Positions 27,396 through 35,300 of a stretch of DNA of 64,000 bases are shown piece by piece. Made by a program: the position numbers and the translations under genes. Origin of the DNA: Syntrophaceae bacterium. Its GTDB lineage: Bacteria; Desulfobacterota; Syntrophia; Syntrophales; PHBD01. The stretch covers positions 186,001 to 250,000 of the forward strand of contig JABLXX010000002.1 in assembly GCA_013177825.1 (NCBI GenBank), given 5' to 3'. How positions within the stretch are numbered: the stretch's first letter is position 1; the number at the start of each line of letters is the position of its first letter. Below the pieces are notes generated by a model. That model saw only the letters and a list, made by a program, of their open reading frames with translations, was not told where the DNA came from and did not search any database.

Positions 27396-28151
27396 ATGGA
27401 TGTCATTCTGTACGAGAAGAACAACGCGATAGCTTCGATTACGTTCAACCGTCCGCAGGCGTTGAACGCCTTGAATTCCGAAGTGAACCTGAAACTGATC
27501 GAGGCATTGGACGCCGCGGAAAAGGATGAAGCGGTGAAGGTGGTCATTCTGACCGGCGCCGGCGACAAGGCCTTCGTCGCCGGGGCGGACATCAAGGAAA
27601 TGCAGAGCCTCGATGCGATCGGGGCGAGGGATTTCGCCCTGAAGGCCAAGCGCGCCGCGGACAAAATCCACCATCTGAAGAAACCCGTCATCGCCGCGAT
27701 CAACGGCTTCTGCCTCGGCGGCGGTCTGGAGTACGCCCTGGCCTGCGATTTCCGGGTGGCCTCCGAAAAAGCCCGGTTCGCCCTCCCGGAGATCACCCTC
27801 GGAATCATGCCCGGGTCAGCCGGGACGCAAAGGCTGCCCCGCTTGATCGGCGCGGGAAAGGCCAAGGAGCTGATTTACACCGGTGCGATCATCGGCGCCC
27901 AGGAGGCCTTGGCCCTGGGACTGGTCAACCACGTCTTCACAAAAGAAACACTGGTCGCGGAGGCGACGGCCATCGCCGGGCAGATTGCCGGCAGAAGCCC
28001 CGTCGCCCTGTCCCTCATCAAGTCGGCGATCAACAGGGGAACGGAGACCGATCTCGAAACGGCATCCATGTTCGAGATCGACTGCTTTGCCCTCTGCTTC
28101 ACAACGGAGGAGCAGAAGCAGTTGATGACGGCGTTCGTGTCCAAGAAATAA
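27396..28151 (+). CDS. Enoyl-CoA hydratase (crotonase family)
   Basis: 251 residues from ATG 27396, with AAGGAGG 9 nt upstream; the in-frame upstream ATG lies before the predicted transcription start. Crotonase motifs are VAGADIKEM (oxyanion hole), GGGLEYALACDFRVAS with the first catalytic Glu, and ALPEITLGIMPGSAGTQRL with the second. Both Glu residues favour hydratase activity (trans-2-enoyl-CoA to 3-hydroxyacyl-CoA) over a mere isomerase. First gene of the sigma54 operon; the next gene, a 3-hydroxybutyryl-CoA dehydrogenase, takes its product. Confidence 0.93.
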   Translation: MDVILYEKNNAIASITFNRPQALNALNSEVNLKLIEALDAAEKDEAVKVVILTGAGDKAFVAGADIKEMQSLDAIGARDFALKAKRAADKIHHLKKPVIAAINGFCLGGGLEYALACDFRVASEKARFALPEITLGIMPGSAGTQRLPRLIGAGKAKELIYTGAIIGAQEALALGLVNHVFTKETLVAEATAIAGQIAGRSPVALSLIKSAINRGTETDLETASMFEIDCFALCFTTEEQKQLMTAFVSKK

Positions 28152-28184
28152 CGAATCCAACGAACCAGGAGCAAGGAGAAGAAA

Positions 28185-29039
28185 ATGAGCAATAAAGTTG
28201 CGGTTATCGGTGCGGGGACCATGGGGTCCGGCATTGCGCAGGTCGCGGCCGAAGGCGGATTCGATGTTGTCATTATCGATACGGCGCAGGATTTTCTGGA
28301 TCGTGGGCTGGGCGGCATCAAAAATTTCATCGGCCGCAAGGTCACCAAGGGATCGCTGACCCAGGCGCAGGGCGATGAAATCCTGTCCCGCCTCTCCACG
28401 GCGACGAATATGGAGGAGGCGGTGAAAGGCGCCGCCCTGGTCGTTGAGGCGGTGTTCGAGAAGGTCGAACTCAAGCAGGAGATTTTCAGGAAGCTCGACG
28501 CCCTCTGTCCGGCGGACGTCATTCTCGCCAGCAACACCTCCACCATCCCCATTTCCACCCTGGCCTCGGTGACCAGGGTGCCCGAGCGGGTCATCGGGAC
28601 CCATTATTTCAGCCCGGTCCCCCTCATGCGGCTCGTCGAGGTGATCCGGGGAGAGAAGACCGGCGACGCGACCGCGGAGCAGACGGTCGATTTCTGCAGG
28701 AAATTCGGCAAGACGCCCATCGTCGTCAAGGACATCCCCGGCTTCATCGTGAACCGGTTCCTGTGCCTGATCTACAACGAATCCTGCAACATGATCCTGA
28801 ACGGCAGCGCCCGGGCCGAAGACATCGATCAGGCCATGAAGCTGGGGTGCAACTGGCCCATGGGGCCCAACGAGATCATCGACCTCGCCGGCGTCGACGT
28901 CTGCGGTTTCGCCATGGACGCCATGTACGCCATGACGGGGGAGGAGCGGTACAAGCCGTCTCCGCTCTTCAAGCAGATGATGGACGAAAAGAAGCTGGGA
29001 CGAAAGACCGGCCAGGGCTTCTACAACTACAAGAAATGA
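28185..29039 (+). CDS. hbd: 3-hydroxybutyryl-CoA dehydrogenase
   Basis: 284 residues, the usual length. The NAD site is VIGAGTMGSGIAQVAAEGG; the catalytic His is in GTHYFSPVPLMRLVEVI; the C-terminal domain starts at PGFIVNRFLCLIYNE and ends GLGRKTGQGFYNYKK-like, as in Hbd enzymes. It converts (S)-3-hydroxybutyryl-CoA to acetoacetyl-CoA. AAGGAG precedes the start, and it lies 33 nt after the crotonase gene in the same operon. It is clearly distinct from the 316-residue homologue at 21873. Confidence 0.93.
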   Translation: MSNKVAVIGAGTMGSGIAQVAAEGGFDVVIIDTAQDFLDRGLGGIKNFIGRKVTKGSLTQAQGDEILSRLSTATNMEEAVKGAALVVEAVFEKVELKQEIFRKLDALCPADVILASNTSTIPISTLASVTRVPERVIGTHYFSPVPLMRLVEVIRGEKTGDATAEQTVDFCRKFGKTPIVVKDIPGFIVNRFLCLIYNESCNMILNGSARAEDIDQAMKLGCNWPMGPNEIIDLAGVDVCGFAMDAMYAMTGEERYKPSPLFKQMMDEKKLGRKTGQGFYNYKK

Positions 29040-29081
29040 CGGACGGAATGCACACAAACCAATGCTCCGGGGGATGACCAT

Positions 29082-30323
29082 ATGAGTAACACGGAAAATT
29101 CCAAAAAGAAGAAACTGCTCGAAGGCGTCAAGGTCGTCGACCTGACCAGGGTATACACCGGGCCGTTCTGCAGCCAGATCCTGGCCGACATGGGCGCGGA
29201 CATCGTGAAGATCGAGGATGCGGGACCGAACACCAACGAACGGAGCTGGGCTCCCTTCGCCCCGGGAACGCAGGAATCCACTTATTTCATCGGCCTCAAC
29301 CGCGGCAAGAAGAGCATCGAACTGAACCTGAAGGAGGCCAGGGCCCGGGAGATCTTTTTCAGGCTCGTTCGAGACGCCGATTTCGTCATGGAGAATTACG
29401 CTCCCGGCGTGGCCGACAAACTCTCCATCGGCTACGCGGAGTGCAGGAAGGTCAAGCCGGACATCATCTACCTGTCCATCTCCGCCTTCGGCCAGTACGG
29501 GCCCCTGAGCAGGCTGCCCGGGTACGACATGCTGGCCCAGGCCATGGGCGGCCTGATGAGCATTACCGGCTACCCGGACAAGCCCCTGCGGGTGGGGTCC
29601 TCCCTGGGCGACGTGATTGCCGGGCTGTACGGGGGGATCGCGCTCCTGGGCGCACTGAACTACCGAAATCTCACCGGCGAGGGCCAGTACATCGACATTG
29701 CGCTGGTGGATTGCATTTTCACCTGCCTGGAAAACAACGTCCCCGCCTACACGGTCACGGGAAGGCCCTCCAGGAGAATGGGCAGCCGGCATCCCGACGG
29801 CGGTCCTTACGACGTCTATGATTGCCGGGACGGGTACGTGGGCGTCGTGGCCTCCAACGAGAAGCTCTGGGGGAGCATGTGCGAAGCGATGGGCAGGCCG
29901 GAGTTGGCGAAGGATCCCAAGTTCGACAGCAATGTCCACCGGATGCAGAACATCGAGGAGATGACGGCCGTCATCAACAACTGGACGGGGAAGCAGTCCG
30001 TCGAGGACGTCGTGGCCAGGCTGCGCGAGGCGCGGGTGCCCGTCGCTCCGATCCTGGAGGTGCCGCAGATCTGTGCCAGCGAGAACACCGCCGCCCGGAA
30101 CATGCTGGTCGAGTTCGACCACGCCACGGCGGGCAGGATCCGCCTGGCGGGCAATCCCGTGAAATACGGCGCTTACGATGCCATCGCCGAGCTGCCCCCG
30201 CCCTTCAAGGGACAGCACACGCCGGAGGTCCTGGCGTCGCTCGGCTACGGGGAAGACGAAATCAAGGAGCTGCTCAAGTCCGGCGTGATCGGCGACGGAT
30301 TCATCAGCCGGGCGAAGAAATAA
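29082..30323 (+). CDS. CaiB/BaiF family CoA transferase
   Basis: 413 residues, typical of class III CoA transferases. The N-terminal pattern GVKVVDLTRVYTGPFCSQILADMGADIVKIE is the family signature. The catalytic Asp is D177 in GSSLGDVIAGLYG, 20 residues before TGEGQYIDIAL. These enzymes move CoA between carboxylates through aspartyl-CoA intermediates. In this operon it probably activates the imported acid by taking CoA from an acyl-CoA product, which saves ATP. Confidence 0.92.
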   Translation: MSNTENSKKKKLLEGVKVVDLTRVYTGPFCSQILADMGADIVKIEDAGPNTNERSWAPFAPGTQESTYFIGLNRGKKSIELNLKEARAREIFFRLVRDADFVMENYAPGVADKLSIGYAECRKVKPDIIYLSISAFGQYGPLSRLPGYDMLAQAMGGLMSITGYPDKPLRVGSSLGDVIAGLYGGIALLGALNYRNLTGEGQYIDIALVDCIFTCLENNVPAYTVTGRPSRRMGSRHPDGGPYDVYDCRDGYVGVVASNEKLWGSMCEAMGRPELAKDPKFDSNVHRMQNIEEMTAVINNWTGKQSVEDVVARLREARVPVAPILEVPQICASENTAARNMLVEFDHATAGRIRLAGNPVKYGAYDAIAELPPPFKGQHTPEVLASLGYGEDEIKELLKSGVIGDGFISRAKK

Positions 30324-30388
30324 GTCCGGTGTTCATGCGGGCCGGCCCCCGGCGAACGGGGAAGCCGGCCGGACAAGGAGTTGCAACG

Positions 30389-31171
30389 ATGAACGATCGA
30401 TTCAGTCTGAAAGGAAAGACCGCTCTCGTCACGGGCGGCGGGAGAGGTCTGGGAAAATTCATTTCCGCGGGGCTGGCGGAGGCCGGGGCGGACATTGTCA
30501 TTACGTCGCGCAAGATGAAGAACCTGGAGGCCGCCGCCCAGGAGATCATGAGCAAATACGGCGTCAAGGCGCTTCCCCTGGCCTGCGATCTGGCCAGCGA
30601 GCAGGAAATCGCGGCGATGGTTGAGGAAGCGTCCAAAACGTTTCCGAAGATCGACATCCTGGTGAACAATTCCGGTGCGACCTGGGGGGCCCCGACCCTC
30701 GAGTTCCCGCTGGAGCGATGGGACCAGCTCTTCAGCATCAACGTGCGGGGGGTCTGGATCCTGAGCCAGAAGATCGCGAACCGGATGAAAGAGCAGGGGG
30801 GAGGGACCATCATCAACATCTCCTCCGTCATGGGATTCCGGGGTTCCGAAGAATCCGTGCACCCCTCGGTGCCCTACAACTCCACGAAGGCCGCCGTAAA
30901 CCTCCTGACCATGAACCTCGCGGTCAAGCTGGCCCCCTTCAAGATCCGGGTGAACGCGCTGGCCCTCGGCTATTTCCACACGGACATGACCTCCTACCTG
31001 GATAAAGACGATTTCAAAGAGGAATACGAGACGCTCTTGGGCATGACGCCCCTGCGCCGGTTCGGCGACGAGGAAGACATCAAGGGCGTGGCCGTCTTTC
31101 TGGCCTCGGACGCCTCGGCCTACGTGAACGGCCACGTCCTGGTCTGCGACGGCGGCTTCCTGGCCAGGTAG
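30389..31171 (+). CDS. Short-chain dehydrogenase/reductase
   Basis: 260 residues from ATG 30389 with AAGGAG upstream. The classical SDR features are TGGGRGLGKFISAGLAEAG (cofactor loop), NNSGATWG, the catalytic Ser in INISSVMGF, YNSTKAAVN (Tyr and Lys), and the Gluconate-5-dehydrogenase-like end GHVLVCDGGF. The residues after the second strand (TSRK) suggest NADP(H). In the operon it may oxidise or reduce a hydroxyl or oxo group on the substrate acid outside the normal beta-oxidation steps, hinting that the substrate is functionalised or cyclic. Confidence 0.92.
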   Translation: MNDRFSLKGKTALVTGGGRGLGKFISAGLAEAGADIVITSRKMKNLEAAAQEIMSKYGVKALPLACDLASEQEIAAMVEEASKTFPKIDILVNNSGATWGAPTLEFPLERWDQLFSINVRGVWILSQKIANRMKEQGGGTIINISSVMGFRGSEESVHPSVPYNSTKAAVNLLTMNLAVKLAPFKIRVNALALGYFHTDMTSYLDKDDFKEEYETLLGMTPLRRFGDEEDIKGVAVFLASDASAYVNGHVLVCDGGFLAR

Positions 31172-31219
31172 CGGGACGGCGGCGAACCCATATCAGAAGC
31201 CAACTTACAGGAGAGAACC

Positions 31220-32365
31220 ATGGATTTCATATTGAACGATGACCAGAAAATGCTTCGGGACTCGGTCCGGCGGATCGCGGAAAGCGAGTTTGCGCCCCGG
31301 GCCGCCGAAGTCGACGCGACGGAAACCTTTCCCCGCGAGGCCTTCAGGATCTTAGGCGAAAACGGGCTCCTGGGCGTCCAGGTACCGGAGGAGTACGGCG
31401 GCGCCGGTGCCGGTATGCTCTCCCTCATCCTCACAGTCGAAGAGGTGGCCCGTGTGTGCGCCTCCACGTCCGTCATCCTGACCACCCAGGCCCTGGCGAG
31501 CGATCCGCTGCTCCTCGCCGGCACCGACGAGCAGAAAAAGGCCTGGCTCTATCGCATGGCCTCGGGACAGTGCCTGGGCGCCTGCGCCATCACGGAGCCC
31601 GGCGCCGGGTCCGATGTCTCGGGGATGAAGACCAACGCCAAAAAAGTGGACGGCGGCTACCTGTTGAACGGGTCGAAAATTTTCATCACCAACGGGGGCG
31701 AGTCCGAGATCGTGACCGTCCTGGCCTACACGGACCGGGCGAAGGGAAACAAGGGCATCAGCATGCTCCTCGTCGAAACGGGCGACAAAGGCTTCGCCGT
31801 GGGAAAACACGAGCATAAGCTGGGGATCCGCGGCTCCGATACGAGAGAGCTGACCTTCGAGGACGTCTTTCTTCCCGAGAACCGGCTCCTCGGCGGCGAA
31901 GGGAACGGCTTCAAGGTCCTCATGACGACCTTCAATTACACCCGGCCCGCTGTCGGCGCCCAGGCCCTGGGAATCGCCCAGGGCGCACTCGATGCGGCCA
32001 TCAAGTACACCAAGGAGCGGGTCCAGTTCGGCAAGCCCCTGTCGTCCTTCCAGGGGCTGCAGTGGATGATGGCGGAGATGGCCCTGGGGGTTGAAACGGC
32101 AAGGACCATGATCTACCGGGCGGCCTCCACGATCGACATGGAGCCCGATTCCCCCGATATCCCCAAAATATCCTCCATGGCGAAATGGTACGCCTCCGAC
32201 ACGGCCATGAAGGTGACGACGGATGCCGTCCAGCTGTTCGGCGGATACGGCTACAGCAGGGAATATCCGGTCGAGCGGATGATGCGCGACGCCAAGATCA
32301 CCCAGATCTACGAGGGGACGAACCAGATCCAGCGGGTCATCATCGCCGGCCAGATCCTCAAGTAG
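31220..32365 (+). CDS. Acyl-CoA dehydrogenase
   Basis: 381 residues, the normal ACAD length. Motifs are CAITEPGAGSDVSGM (FAD binding, signature 1), QLFGGYGYSREYPVERMMRDAKITQIYEGTNQIQR (signature 2), and the catalytic Glu in YEGT. It oxidises an acyl-CoA to the 2-enoyl-CoA that the crotonase then hydrates, passing electrons to an electron-transfer flavoprotein that is not encoded here. AGGAGAG lies upstream. Substrate length and branching cannot be told. Confidence 0.94.
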   Translation: MDFILNDDQKMLRDSVRRIAESEFAPRAAEVDATETFPREAFRILGENGLLGVQVPEEYGGAGAGMLSLILTVEEVARVCASTSVILTTQALASDPLLLAGTDEQKKAWLYRMASGQCLGACAITEPGAGSDVSGMKTNAKKVDGGYLLNGSKIFITNGGESEIVTVLAYTDRAKGNKGISMLLVETGDKGFAVGKHEHKLGIRGSDTRELTFEDVFLPENRLLGGEGNGFKVLMTTFNYTRPAVGAQALGIAQGALDAAIKYTKERVQFGKPLSSFQGLQWMMAEMALGVETARTMIYRAASTIDMEPDSPDIPKISSMAKWYASDTAMKVTTDAVQLFGGYGYSREYPVERMMRDAKITQIYEGTNQIQRVIIAGQILK

Positions 32366-32489
32366 TGATCCCGGTCCCGGAGGCGTCTTCCGTCCGGTTC
32401 GGACGGGGCGCTTCCGGGAGGGGCCTTTCCGAAGATCCCGATGCCCCGGTTTTGATGGGCCCATCGGCAGAGAGAACAAGGAGCAGAAA

Positions 32490-33797
32490 ATGAGCTTTCA
32501 GAAGACCAAAGACGACATCGTGTGCGTGAGTGCCGTCCGGACGCCCTTCGGACGGTTTGGCGGCGCCCTGCGCGATATTGACATCTATGACCTGGGCGCC
32601 ATCCCGATGAGGAATGCCCTGGAACGGATCAAGCTCGACCCCGCCCGGATCGACGAGGTGTGGTGGGGGAACGGGGACACCACCAACACGAAGGATCCCT
32701 ACACGCCGGTCGTGGCGAGGCAGACCATGATCAAGGCGGGCATCCCCCCGGAGCGGCCGTCCATCGCCTTCGACCAGGCCTGCATCTCCGGCATGGATGC
32801 CGCCAAGTACGGGGCCCGCAGCATTCTGCTGGGCGAGGCCGAGGTCATCATGGCCGGCGGCTCGACCAGTTTCAGCACGGTCCCCTTTCTGCTCCGGGGC
32901 ATTCGCTGGGAAGGGAAAAGGCACAGCTCTTTTCCCGTCGAAGATCCTCTGATCCCGCTCGGATACAAGGATTATGCGCCGGTGGCGGTCGATTCGGGGA
33001 ACGTGTCCATCGAATACGGCGTCTCGCGGGAGGAGCAGGACGAATTCGCGTACGCGAGCCATGTGAAATACGGGAAGGCTCTGCAGCGTGGCTTTTTCAA
33101 AAGCGAGATGGTGCCCCTGGAGCTGACCAAAAAGGACAGGAAGGGAAATGTCGTTTCCAGCAAGCTCTTGGAGATCGACGAGCAGTACCGCCCGGACATC
33201 AAGCTCGAGGAGCTGGCCCGGCTGAAGCCCGTATTCGGCAACCCTACCTGCACGGCGGGCAATTCCCCCGGCCTCAACGACGGTGCGACGGCCCAGATCC
33301 TGATGAAACGGGAAAAGGCGGAGGCCCTGGGGTTGAATGCCCTCTACACGATCGTGGCGATGTCGTCGATTGCCCTTCAGCCCCGCATCATGCCGGTCTC
33401 CCCGGCCTTCGCCATCAAGAAGTGCCTCGACACGGCGGGGCTCTCCATCGACGACCTGACCTTCATCGAAATCAACGAGGCCTTTGCCTGCGTTCCTCTC
33501 GTCTCGACGAAACTGCTGTCCAATCAGAGGTTTCTTGCGGGGCGCTATGACGAAATGGTCGGGGAAGCCTCCGAGCGGCCCATCCTCGACAACGACCCAT
33601 CCCGGTATGAACTGCTGAAATCGAGGCTGAATGTCAACGGCAGCGCCATTGCGGTCGGGCACCCGAACACGTCCAGCGGGGCGCGCCTCATGATGACGGC
33701 TGCCTACAACCTGGCCGAAAACGGAGGCGGATACGCCGCCTGCGCCATCTGTGGCGGCCTGACCCAGGGAGCGGGATGCATCATCCATGTGGAATGA
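32490..33797 (+). CDS. Thiolase (acetyl-CoA C-acyltransferase)
   Basis: 435 residues. The nucleophile is C98 in FDQACISGMDAAKYGARSI, the catalytic His is in AVGHPNTSSGAR (the usual form is GHPxGxSGAR), and the acid/base Cys is in CAICGGLTQGAG. IEINEAFA is present. The chain is about 40 residues longer than standard thiolases, partly from a segment near 355-380 (GRYDEMVGEASERPILDNDP), which may shape the substrate pocket. It cleaves 3-oxoacyl-CoA with CoA to acetyl-CoA, the last beta-oxidation step. AAGGAG is 7 nt upstream; the 124-nt gap before it is the longest in the operon. Confidence 0.92.
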   Translation: MSFQKTKDDIVCVSAVRTPFGRFGGALRDIDIYDLGAIPMRNALERIKLDPARIDEVWWGNGDTTNTKDPYTPVVARQTMIKAGIPPERPSIAFDQACISGMDAAKYGARSILLGEAEVIMAGGSTSFSTVPFLLRGIRWEGKRHSSFPVEDPLIPLGYKDYAPVAVDSGNVSIEYGVSREEQDEFAYASHVKYGKALQRGFFKSEMVPLELTKKDRKGNVVSSKLLEIDEQYRPDIKLEELARLKPVFGNPTCTAGNSPGLNDGATAQILMKREKAEALGLNALYTIVAMSSIALQPRIMPVSPAFAIKKCLDTAGLSIDDLTFIEINEAFACVPLVSTKLLSNQRFLAGRYDEMVGEASERPILDNDPSRYELLKSRLNVNGSAIAVGHPNTSSGARLMMTAAYNLAENGGGYAACAICGGLTQGAGCIIHVE

Positions 33798-33858
33798 AAG
33801 GCCTTTGTATTCATCCGACCGATGAATGCTTTTATTCATAATTTGAAAGGAGGCAGTA

Positions 33859-35115
33859 ATGGAAAACAGTTATGGCCAACGGTTCATCCCCATTCCCAAG
33901 GACGATGCGCCCATCGGAGCCACCCAGATTTTCGTCTGGATCTTTGCCTGGCTCGCGCTTGTCCTCGACGTCATGGACTGGCAGCTGCTCTCGGTTGCCG
34001 CGGGCAACATCCTGAAGGAATTCCAGTTCCCGAAGGCCTCGATGGGCCTGCTCCTGGGAGCCCCGCTTCTCGGCGCGGGCGTCGGGGGGCTGATCTCCGG
34101 CTGGCTTTCGGACAAGTTCGGCCGCGTCCGCGTCATGGTTTACTGCCTGGCGTGGTACTCCGTCTTCACCGTTGCCTTTGCCTTCGCGGGCAGCTTCGAA
34201 TCCATGCTGGCCCTGAGAATTCTGGTCGGCATCGGGCTGGGCGCCCAGTGGGGGGTCGGGAATACCCTGGTAGCGGAGGTCATGCCCGCCCGGATGAGAA
34301 TCATGTGCTCGGCGGTCATTCAGACAGGATTCGCCTTCGGGCCCATGCTGGCCGCTTTTTCGGCGAAGTTCATTCTTCCCAGTTACGGGTGGCGGCCCCT
34401 TTTCTATGTCGGTGCCGTCGGACTGGTCATGGCGATCATCGCAAAGTTTGCAATCCCGGAGCCGGAGGCTTGGCTGCAGAAGCGCCATGAAGCGAGATCC
34501 GGCATTGTCAAGCTGGGCAATATTCCCCAGCTTTTCTCTCCCGAACTCAGGGTCAACACGATCTGCGCCTTCGGACTGGTGTGGTTTACGCTGCTGGCCT
34601 ACTGGGGCGCCATGAGCTGGATTCCCAACTGGCTGGTTTCGGAACGGGGCATGAATATCGTGAAATCCATGGATTACCTCATGTGGCTGAACGTCGGCGG
34701 CGTGATCGGCTACATCACCTTCGCGCTGGTTGCCGATCGCTGGGGACGCAAACCCCCCGCGTATGTTGCCCTGGTGGCCTCCTTCGTCGCCGTCATCGTC
34801 TTCGTCAATATCCAGGATGCAACGGCCATGCTGATTTTCGCTCCGATCTTCTCGTTCATCACCTATCCCATTTTCGGGCTGTACGGCGGATACATGTCCG
34901 AGCTTTTCCCCACCGAGGTGCGGGCCACGGCCGTGAACGGCATTTACAACCTGGCCAGGATGACGGCGTTCTTCGCTCCCGGGATTATGGGTGCCATTGC
35001 GGTCACGACCTCCATGACGTTCGCCATCGGCGTCAGTGCCGTCCTGTATCTGGGGTCCGTTGTCCCGCTGCTGTTCCTGCCGGAGACGATCAGGAGAAGG
35101 GCCCGGGCAAAGTGA
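33859..35115 (+). CDS. MFS carboxylate transporter (AAHS-like)
   Basis: 418 residues with about 12 membrane spans. The loop 2-3 motif GWLSDKFGRVRVM and the later ADRWGRKPP are MFS signatures, and the N-terminal DVMDWQLLSVAAGNI with an Asp in span 1 resembles the aromatic acid/H+ symporter (AAHS) group. As last gene of the operon it probably imports the acid that the preceding enzymes activate and oxidise. AAAGGAGG precedes the start. Confidence 0.88.
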   Translation: MENSYGQRFIPIPKDDAPIGATQIFVWIFAWLALVLDVMDWQLLSVAAGNILKEFQFPKASMGLLLGAPLLGAGVGGLISGWLSDKFGRVRVMVYCLAWYSVFTVAFAFAGSFESMLALRILVGIGLGAQWGVGNTLVAEVMPARMRIMCSAVIQTGFAFGPMLAAFSAKFILPSYGWRPLFYVGAVGLVMAIIAKFAIPEPEAWLQKRHEARSGIVKLGNIPQLFSPELRVNTICAFGLVWFTLLAYWGAMSWIPNWLVSERGMNIVKSMDYLMWLNVGGVIGYITFALVADRWGRKPPAYVALVASFVAVIVFVNIQDATAMLIFAPIFSFITYPIFGLYGGYMSELFPTEVRATAVNGIYNLARMTAFFAPGIMGAIAVTTSMTFAIGVSAVLYLGSVVPLLFLPETIRRRARAK

Positions 35116-35223
35116 GGCGGTTTCGAAGCGTGCATCCGGACGTTCGGGCGCTGGGAATTTGTTCTGGAGAGTTGATCCCGAATGTAATATGAAATGAGCG
35201 AAACGTTCGGATTGGGTATGAAG

Positions 35224-35268
35224 GGGGAACCTGGGGAGAGTTCGGTCCTACAGGTTCCCCTTTTTTTT
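35224..35268 (+). terminator. Intrinsic terminator between the catabolic operon and its regulators
   Basis: GGGGAACCTG (35224-35233) pairs with CAGGTTCCCC (35251-35260), then eight T residues. It ends only 33 nt before the kinase ATG, so the kinase/regulator pair either relies on read-through or has a promoter inside or before the hairpin. Confidence 0.88.
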
Positions 35269-35300
35269 GGGAAAACGGCGATGTACCGACGAGTGGTCCG

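Noticed and set aside
27816-30218. An 800-codon open frame on the minus strand opposite the catabolic operon
   Set aside because: It mirrors three well-supported genes; GC-rich codon use leaves the opposite strand open. No family motif or start signal is visible.
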